From contig CAJVGD010000006.1 in the NCBI GenBank assembly GCA_910890315.1, forward strand, positions 682,001 to 746,000: DNA of 64,000 nt, written 5' to 3'. Source of the stretch: Serendipita indica DSM 11827. Taxonomy: Eukaryota > Basidiomycota > Agaricomycetes > Sebacinales > Serendipitaceae. Below are positions 57,101 to 64,000 of this stretch, in pieces (the stretch's first letter is position 1; every line of letters starts with the position of its first letter). The position numbers and the translations under genes are program-made. The notes under the pieces are model-generated. The model worked only from the letters and a program-made list of their open reading frames with translations. It did not search any database and was not told the origin of the DNA.

Positions 57101-57245
57101 ATGACGGGATTTCTGATGAATCCTCTGCCGTCGTCTCCTCAACTTCGCCCTCTTCTGGGCTGTCAGCGCGTTTTGAAACTCGCTGGCGGACTCGCCGTGA
57201 ATGATCTGGCGAGCGCGAGTGGGGGCGTTTTTGCACCAGACTCAT
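54140..57245 (-). CDS. CDK9: Cyclin-dependent kinase CDK9/Bur1 (transcription elongation kinase)
   Basis: Phosphorylates RNA polymerase II CTD and Spt5 to release elongation. Start ATG 57245. The first exon encodes an N-terminal extension of about 450 residues rich in Arg, Ser, Pro and Asp ([38 protein letters not shown]). The kinase begins [13 protein letters not shown], joined over an intron to [22 protein letters not shown] then leads to [20 protein letters not shown], the PITALRE helix that gave human CDK9 its first name. [27 protein letters not shown], the T-loop [20 protein letters not shown] and [15 protein letters not shown] follow. The C-terminus is Gly/Pro/Met-rich ([20 protein letters not shown]). 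The RS-like extension recalls CDK12/Ctk1, but the core motif favours CDK9/Bur1. Confidence 0.9.
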
Positions 57246-57895
57246 GTTCTTTTAATGCTCTTTGGTCAATCAGTGACCGATAATCGCGTCGTAGGTGAGA
57301 GCCCATTTACCAAACACCCGTCCTGCTCCTGCTGTAATCTTGAGGGGTACCAAAATGTCAGCTCTGCTGACCACAAAAGTCACCTCTTGCGTATTTCCGA
57401 CCTCCTCCGACACGCTTTGGGTCGACCAAAGCACGTCAAGTAAAATGCGGGTTAAAATGTGTGGTCGCGGTGAAGATCAAGAGGGTGTGCCATTAATGTC
57501 AAGTACAGGACGAGACCAACGCGGCCCGGGAGATGCGATGCGACAGAATACAAGAGATGCGAGAAATGTCGTTTTGGGGGAAAAAAAAACTAGAAACATT
57601 CTTTGCAAGCGTACACTCGGCGGTCACAGGGGTGGTTGGGAAGCAGAGGGCAAATATTGCAGGTGTTACGTAGGGTCAGAGAGACCCAGTAGGAGACGAT
57701 GGAAATGTGAACAGATGAGATGAAGTCGGGAAATACGATGGCAATGTCGAATCTTGCCATATCACAGATGCAACAACGTACAGGCCCACCGTCAGGGTGA
57801 GAGGCAACGGGGTGAATATTGGATAGCACTGTATGCGGATGATGGAGAGGCGAAGTGTGCTGGTATAAGCTGGCGAGAGTGGGGGTGGACAAGGA
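57246..57895. other. Intergenic, about 650 bp
   Basis: CDK9 promoter side and 3' flank of the Rab gene. No feature recognised. Confidence 0.45.
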
Positions 57896-59704
57896 TTAGC
57901 AGCACCAGGAGCGCTGCGCACCATCCTTTTCCTTTGCCTCTTCTTCTTCGGGGACTGAGCCGTATGGCACGGTGAGGTGGACGCTGTCTCGTTCTCGTAG
58001 ACGTCGTTCAGCCTCGATGGCTTCACGGCGCTCAATGATGGCCGATAGAATCGCGCCAAAGAGCGTTTGGATGCCTACAAGACATTTTAGAGGGCATCCG
58101 CGGTCCTAAAAAATAGAGTACTAACCACTGGCATCCTTTGACGAAACCTCGAACAACTGCATGTATCGTCCGAGCCCCCACTCTGGCTCTTCTTCCTCTT
58201 CTTCATCACTGACAGCCTCAGCCTGCAAATCTCGACTTCCATTATTCATAAAGCTCGGAAACGAGAATCCGCCAGCGGAACCGACTCCAGGGCCCCAGCT
58301 CCGCTCGCGATTGTGCTGTGCCTTGCGAGCGACTGCCAATGCCCTTTGGGGACCAGCAAGCGTCGGGAGAGCGTCAAACGATTGAAAAGAGTTGAAGCGC
58401 GCGCCCTCTCTACGCGGGGACTGCGGGGCAGCGGCGGTCGTATTTGCGCGTGTGAGGCCTACTCCCACTTTGCCCGAGGAGCCACTCGACGAACCAGAGT
58501 TGACTGTATAAGCCGAGGTGATCGACGTGAAGCGAGGACGGAGGTAGGCGTTGATCCCCTGGCCAATGCTCGTCGGCGTGTGGGGCCGCATGTCTGGATC
58601 TGGCCGGCGTGGAGGCGGGAACCATTTGTAGAGGCTCGATCGGACATGGTCTGGCGTGACCTGTCGTTGTGCTATCAGATCAGACTTTGAGCCGACAATG
58701 TAGATGAGCAAGTCTGGATCGCAGTTTTTCCTCAACTCTGATGGATATGGATTAGCCGACTTGTACTGGTTCGAGAAGGTTCGGTGGAGTGCGCACCTTC
58801 GATCCATATCCGGACGTCGTTGAACGATTCCATACGGGTTAAATCATACATAATGATGGCGGCATTTGCGCCGCGATAGTAAATGGGTGCCTATTGAAAA
58901 AAAAAGGTTAGAGAGAAATCGAGAGACGGGACCGATTCGTCCGCTCACCAGACTCCGAAACCGCTCCTGACCTGTACGCGCGTGGGGTATGGGACGAAAA
59001 GAAGTAGTCAATATCTCCGCCACATCCCGTGAGATTGGAGCAAAAACGTAAGATAAGATGACGGCAGGCGACTAGCCAACCAGGACCCGGCGCGACGCAC
59101 GATCAGATGCGACACGACCTCAGGCATGGTAGAACGGCAGTTCATGGCCGTCTAGGCGCACTTGCGAGGCTTCTCCTCATCAAGAGAGTGCCGACTGGTG
59201 GCAAGAGTGGGATTGGGCCAATTTCCACTGGGTAGTGGAGGATTTGGAAGTCCAGCCCTGAAGGGTGAGGACTGATCCCGTGGCCATAGACTTGTCGATA
59301 ATCCCTCGAGGGGGAGACGGGCCCACGGGGCGCAACAACGAAAAAAAGCGGGAGAAAAAAGACGCACCAGCAGTATCCCATATTTGTAGCTTGACGTGAA
59401 AGTCGTCAAAGTTGGTCTTGTGTGAGACAAAGAGCGCGCCGGTTGTGGCAGTCGTCTTTCCAAACCGATTTTCCGTGTAGCGAGCGACAAGACTAGTTTT
59501 CCCAACGCCTGTAGAGTAGAATAAGACGCGCCAATGCTCGTCAGCGGGTGCTAGGATTGCGCAAAAGCGGGACTGAAACTGACCAGTGTTTCCCATCACG
59601 ACGAGTTTGGCCTCGATAGCGTCGTCGTCGCGCTGCTGAATACGCTGAGCATAGTTGCGGTATCGCGGTCGTTCATTAGAATCGTCAAAGTCGTGGTAAG
59701 CCAT
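57896..59704 (-). CDS. Rab/Ypt-type small GTPase with a long insert
   Basis: Vesicle-traffic GTPase. ATG 59704: MAYHDFDDSNERPRYRNYAQ, then KLVVMGNTG, joined over an intron to VGKTSLVARYTENRF (P-loop GNTGVGKTS). DFHVKLQIWDTAG ends the next exon. After an exceptionally long intron (about 59375-58990) comes QERFRSL, then APIYYRGANAAIIMYDLTRM, ESFNDVRIWIE, and LLIYIVGSKSDL (the G4 box has SKSD in place of NKxD). A Ser/Pro-rich insert of about 120 residues (INAYLRPRFTSITSAYTVNS, RTNTTAAAP-like, FSFPSFMNNGSRDL) splits the fold before MQLFEVSSKDASG (the G5 box SSKDA). The C-terminus ends in Trp-Cys-Cys, a double-Cys prenylation site as in Rabs. Stop TAA 57896-57898. Confidence 0.85.
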
Positions 59705-60119
59705 GGGTGAGCTTGCGGTTGTTGGTGGGCGTGTTAAGTACTGGGACGCGGACAGACGCCAGAGGACGTGCAGCACGCTTGTCCGAGTCACAACGTCGAG
59801 GACGGTGAGCTAAGAGGAGAAGAACTGCGCTGCTGTCAACGACGAGGCAGCCAGCGACAAGGCGGAGGTCCAAGTTGTGCGGCGGAGACCAAGAAGAAAG
59901 TGAAGCGGTAAACGGCCAATCGGCAGATCTAGTTTGCCCAGAATCTCCACCATTTTTATGCAAAAGACGTTATCAATACACTTTATATATCTGCCTGGCC
60001 ACAGCGCTAGCCGAATCTCCCATCTCGTCTCTCTCTGCCCCTCTGCTGCAAATCCCGACTGAGGACGTCGCCAAAAGCACCGGTAGTGCGGTCATCGCGT
60101 TTGCAAGCACATTCCCAAC
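59705..60119. other. Intergenic, about 415 bp
   Basis: Promoter side of the Rab-type gene and 3' flank of the RING gene. No specific element seen. Confidence 0.45.
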
Positions 60120-61035
60120 TCACGAATACATCCCGCTATTAGCCTCGCCCGGTCTCTGGCTGGCTCTGCCGGACACTGCCGCTGCTCTCCAGCGCTCCTC
60201 CAGCTGCTCCATGACGCTCGTGAGCGATACTCCAGCCCCGTCAGTATTCCCTCCTGCTGCTCCGAGCACAGCTGCTGCATTCGAGGTCTCGGCTTGGTTC
60301 CGCGCGCTCTCTGGTAAATACGACACTCGGCAATATGGACAAGCATCATTCTGTCGCAATGATCAGTACATTACGACGTCTTCTGCATCGACGTGGGGCT
60401 TACTCCTTCCAAAATCCACTTGGAAATGCTTTGCAAATAATCAGTCAATCCGTGCCGTCCTCCATCCTGGGCCTCTCGAAGAAGACCGGTCCAACTCACT
60501 CTTTGCGACAAAAGTAGTGCCCGCACGTCTGCAGCTTGGTTACTCCAAGGTCCCTCTCTGAGACTGGCGTGTCGTTTGCTAACAGCATTTCCTCTTCGGC
60601 GATAATCGCTGCAAACGAGTTGTAGCATATCGAACAATGTTCATCTGTCAAGCACTGTCAGACGCCTGACATGCTGCCAGTGGCGTTACCGGCAGGAGAG
60701 GAGAAAGAACGCGTAATGGGTATTACGTCGACCCTGCAACTCGGGGTCCAGATACGCACTCATTAGTGATCCCAGCCTCGACTCTTCGATCCGTTCGAGC
60801 TTGTCCACTAGCTCATAACGCGCCGCAGACCTCGCCGATCGTCAGAAGTCAAACTGGACCCGGTAATTTCGTGCACGACGTACAGAGGGCCCAGCAAGTT
60901 CCGAGCTTGCATCAGTTGCTCAAACGCTGCTTCTATTTCCATTTCTGAGAGCTGTGTGTGACCTGCTGCGTCCTCGGAGCTCATCCCTATCGTAGTCGAA
61001 GCCAAGTCTTTTGGGCTCGTGATCCACCCACACAT
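60120..61035 (-). CDS. RING-finger protein, probable E3 ubiquitin ligase
   Basis: ATG 61035. N-terminal acidic helical region: MEIEAAFEQLMQARNLLGPL, joined by a 53 nt intron to SAARYELVDKLERIEESRLG and SLMSAYLDPELQG. The RING follows: DEHCSICYNSF, LQTCGHYFCRKD, then after two introns WILEGNDACPYCRVSYLP. The pattern Cys-x2-Cys ... Cys-x-His-x2-Cys ... Cys-x2-Cys fits a RING-HC finger, though the space between the first two Cys pairs is long because of an inserted loop (AAIIAEEEMLLANDTPVSER). The tail is Ala/Ser-rich and ends at 60120. Substrate unknown. Confidence 0.75.
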
Positions 61036-61204
61036 GTCAAATTGCTTAAGATCTACCCGGGTTTATATTCAGTTATATAACTTCTCATCGTTAGATGGGC
61101 AATTTGAAAACGTCTACACGACGACGCCAATGGCTCATTTAGTACATGCGCGCTGCAGCGTACCAGAGCTCTGGCGCAATAGATAAGCAACCCAACGGCG
61201 CGGT

Positions 61205-64000
61205 TCACTTTGACCCGTTGGTGAGACGGGGAATATCGAACCGTGGGTTTGGAGGCACGCGTGCCGGATCTCGATCGACATACTTGACCATTTCCGGTCG
61301 AAGCTGATCGAGCGATGTGACACCAAGCAGCTGCATACCAGTAATAATCTCCTCTCTCATGACTAGACAAACTATGAGCCATCTGTGACAGAAAAGGCGG
61401 CGGGATACTCACTCTGTACTGCCCGTCGTACACCCTCCTCTCCCCATAGACTGTTTGCAAACAAAAACGGCCGTCCGAGACCTACACCACGCGCACCGAG
61501 GCAGAGTGCTTTGAGTACATCTGTCCCCCGTCGCACGCCACCGTCAACAAAAACGTGAAAGTTCTTGTCGTCGAGGAGGTCTGGTCTTCGTTCTCGAAGC
61601 TCTTGGAGGACAGTGATTGGGGCTGGTGAGCTGCATGGATTACTCAGTTTATTAGTCGCCTCGCGGAAGAAGACGTACAAGTCTAGTTGTCGCCCGCCGT
61701 GATTGCTCAGTACGATTCCTTGAACCCCATGTTCGTAGGCCTTTTCTGCGTCCTATACAAGTTGAGTTTGCCGTCCCAATATCAGTACCAGACCCGTACC
61801 TCTACGCATTGAATGCCTAGCAGAATATGAGCAAGCCTTGGTCCAAGCAATCAAAATAACACACCCTTGATGATCAACGGGAGCTTTGTAATATCTTGTA
61901 TCCAAGGTATATCCGCCCCTGAATGCGGTGTCAGCTCTCACATCGGAATGAGACTGCCGGGGGATGCATCAAGAACCAAAAGGTACCGAGACGACAGATG
62001 CGGGGAAGCTCGTCGTACTCGTCGAATAGGAAGGGTTGGCAAGAAGAAAAATGCTGCTTACAGCACACGTCCGGGTCTTGATATCCCGAGATGGCCTGAG
62101 CCACCCCGTTTCCGGCGCGATCTTGTCCATTTACTGCTGGGCCCTATGGCATTATCCCGTTAGTTCAAACCGGAAAGCAGGAGGATGCAAAGTGATCTGT
62201 ATCGCACAGAAGTCCAGCCCAGGGCCCCTTTCGGGAACCGTAGAGGTTTCAAGTCCGAGGGAGCCTCGTCTAATGAAACAGCCGCATGCAAGACTGGACC
62301 TGGATGCCATATAGTTTGATAAAATGGGCTACGAACCGCAAAATCACCCTTGACGCGCTGATCGCGCTCACGTTTGCCAGGAACGGCCGCGTCGACCGTG
62401 AGGAAGATGGCATTGAATCCAGCCTTTTCGACCTTGCGTAACAACTCTTCGGACGCCTTTCTCGACCTGTTCATATAGAGCTACAGGGAAGATATTCGCC
62501 AACAATCACTGCGCATATTGAGTGTTACGGACCTGGAAGAAGAGGACCTGACCCTCTTCACGGGCGGAAACAATTTCTTCAATCGAACAGCTCGCATTGT
62601 TCGAGATACCCTGTATGATGCCCTCCTTTGCAGACGCGCGAGTGATATTGACCTCGCCTCCTGGGTGGCCAAGTCTTGCTAATGCAGCCGGAGCAACAAA
62701 GATGGGAAGAGATGACGGGAAAGATAGAATGTTGGTCGTAGGGGAGGCATGCGAGACTTTGTTCAACCTGTGATAGGCGATCAATACGTTGTACTCTATG
62801 TAGTAAGTAACATAAGGACGGGTCCCGATTATATTTCCCCGTAATGTCAACGGGTTGATTGGTTCAAAAGAACCTGATGCGCCCTGCAGACGACGGGGAG
62901 TGGAAAAGGAAGAATGCGGAAAAACCGGAGAGAAGGAGGATGCTGGAGAGGAGGAAATCCGCAAAGAGGAGCACTACTCACACCCGTGGTCGGAACCAAA
63001 ACCTCCAATACGCGGCGGAGTTTTCCCGGTTTGCTGTTTCGTCGTATGCGCGCCGAGGAAGCCAGAGGGGAGGACAGGTGAGAGGAGACGCAGGTACATG
63101 GTATCAATTTTTACGCGTTTCGACCGCATTTGCAAAATCGAGCATATTCAAGAAGTCGAAAGAAGGCGCGAGTGAGCGGTAGCACAGAATCAAACTCGGT
63201 CAGATGGACTTGTCTCATACGCCGAAAGCACAAAGGACTCACTGAATTCGTCGTCACCTGCACTGGAGTAATATGCCCATGCAGTCTCGGTGAGCACAGT
63301 CCTGGCGAGACCTTCAATGTCGTCCAGGTTTAAGGCCGCACTCGGGAGAGGCAGGGCCTCTCTCGCAGCTGCTATTCTCTTCTCTTCTTCTGTTGGTTCG
63401 AGCACGAGTCGTGGGAGTGTCGTTTGGTCGAGCGTCCCAATGAGCTTCAGCTCTGGGTAGGCCACGCTAAGCTTATTCGGTTCAAGTGTATCTGGTGGGT
63501 GTATTGGCTTGAATACGCGTCTGTTGGGAGCTAAGAATCTCTGGGCATAGAAACTCAAACATCCACTTACGTCGCATCTTGGCCTGCCATTTTGAGAATC
63601 ACTTGCTTTCCGCCAGGATGGAGGTCCAAGAATGCCGTCACATCGTACACTTGGCCGTCGATGACGAGCCAGCAATCCTCTGCAGAGTTGTGTCTCTGTA
63701 CCTCTTCGTACGATACAAGATCCTTTGATTCCACTTTGGTCCCTGTGATTGATGGAGGCACGGCTTGTTGAGGTGAATCTGGGTGGACTGGTGCTTGATC
63801 TCCGTCCGGAGCTTCATGACGAGGTATGAGGAACTGGTAAAAGCCAGCCTGAAAGCGGTCGGCTATCAGTTTGGTATACTTGATTGTACACGATATACGT
63901 ACCAATGCGAAACCAGAGGCGGCGCTGCCAAAAAGTAGTGCAAATTTAGAGTTTCCACTGCCGACGGCTGTCGCAGCTGCAGTAGTAGTACCGCTTGCGA
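61205..64000 (-). CDS. CYB2: Flavocytochrome b2 / L-lactate dehydrogenase (cytochrome), 5' end outside the window
   Basis: Oxidises L-lactate to pyruvate in the mitochondrial intermembrane space and passes electrons to cytochrome c. Reading from the right edge: a Ala/Thr-rich stretch ([20 protein letters not shown]) and a hydrophobic helix. Then the cytochrome b5 domain [37 protein letters not shown] (the haem His of HPGG). Then the linker [16 protein letters not shown], and the FMN domain: [76 protein letters not shown]. Next [32 protein letters not shown] (catalytic His) and the flavin-binding [32 protein letters not shown]. Ends at 61205. Many short introns. Transcription enters from beyond 64000. 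Confidence 0.9.

Noticed and set aside
54140-57245. Kinase as CDK12/Ctk1 because of its RS-like extension
   Set aside because: The core reads PITALRE and has the CDK9/Bur1 style of LGEGTFGEVHQA and [11 protein letters not shown]; the extension alone is not decisive.
58313-58690. Plus-strand frame opposite the Rab insert
   Set aside because: Shadow of the Ser/Pro-rich insert; no start context or domain.
1-64000. tRNA, rRNA, CRISPR or secondary-metabolite cluster
   Set aside because: No cloverleaf with a T-loop, no rRNA-like stretch and no repeat-spacer array were found by eye, and there is no synthase-type backbone gene.

Overview
The window looks like nuclear DNA of a filamentous basidiomycete, most likely an agaricomycete. 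I infer this from the dense 44-60 nt introns with GT-AG (occasionally GC-AG) borders, genes packed on both strands, CBM1-bearing secreted arabinofuranosidases, a TEA/ATTS transcription factor and fungal-type mitochondrial and peroxisomal proteins. The enzyme set and protein style remind me of Rhizoctonia/Ceratobasidium, but that is only an impression. I found no rRNA, tRNA, CRISPR array or recognisable transposon.

Left part (1-31 kb), mostly housekeeping. Complex I subunit NDUFB8 (-), an F-box protein (+), a Ser/Thr-rich surface protein (+), complex I assembly factor CIA30 (+), the BRCT protein Dpb11/Rad4 (-), a basic nuclear protein (+), a HIT-domain protein (+) and a TEA-domain transcription factor (-). 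A 3 kb gene-poor gap with decayed coding-like sequence follows. Then come a run of minus-strand genes: DNAJC8/Spf31 (splicing), Pam18/Tim14 and Mim1/Tom13 (mitochondrial import), an F-box-like Pro-rich protein and a SAM methyltransferase. The last is divergent from a complete XPG/Rad2-type nuclease gene with a PIP box.

Middle part (31-51 kb), an accessory plant-cell-wall island. Three tandem minus-strand GH62 arabinofuranosidases carry CBM1 modules, and each has a related upstream region with a CGG-N7-CCG-like motif. After PEX12 come two GH88/GH105-type six-hairpin hydrolases, an unknown protein whose stop overlaps the next start codon, a Dal5-type MFS transporter and a third GH88/GH105 paralogue. 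Arabinoxylan and pectin-derived oligosaccharides are the likely substrates. The GH62 copies show mosaic similarity that suggests gene conversion.

Right part (51-64 kb). An AMPK1-CBM-domain protein is followed by a broken partial duplicate of itself. Next are a CDK9/Bur1 kinase with the PITALRE motif and a long RS-like N-terminus, a Rab-type GTPase with an insert and an unusually long intron, a RING-finger protein, and a flavocytochrome b2 (L-lactate dehydrogenase) that runs off the right edge.

All exon borders were read by eye from reading frames and splice signals. Gene ends and terminal exons are less certain than domain cores.
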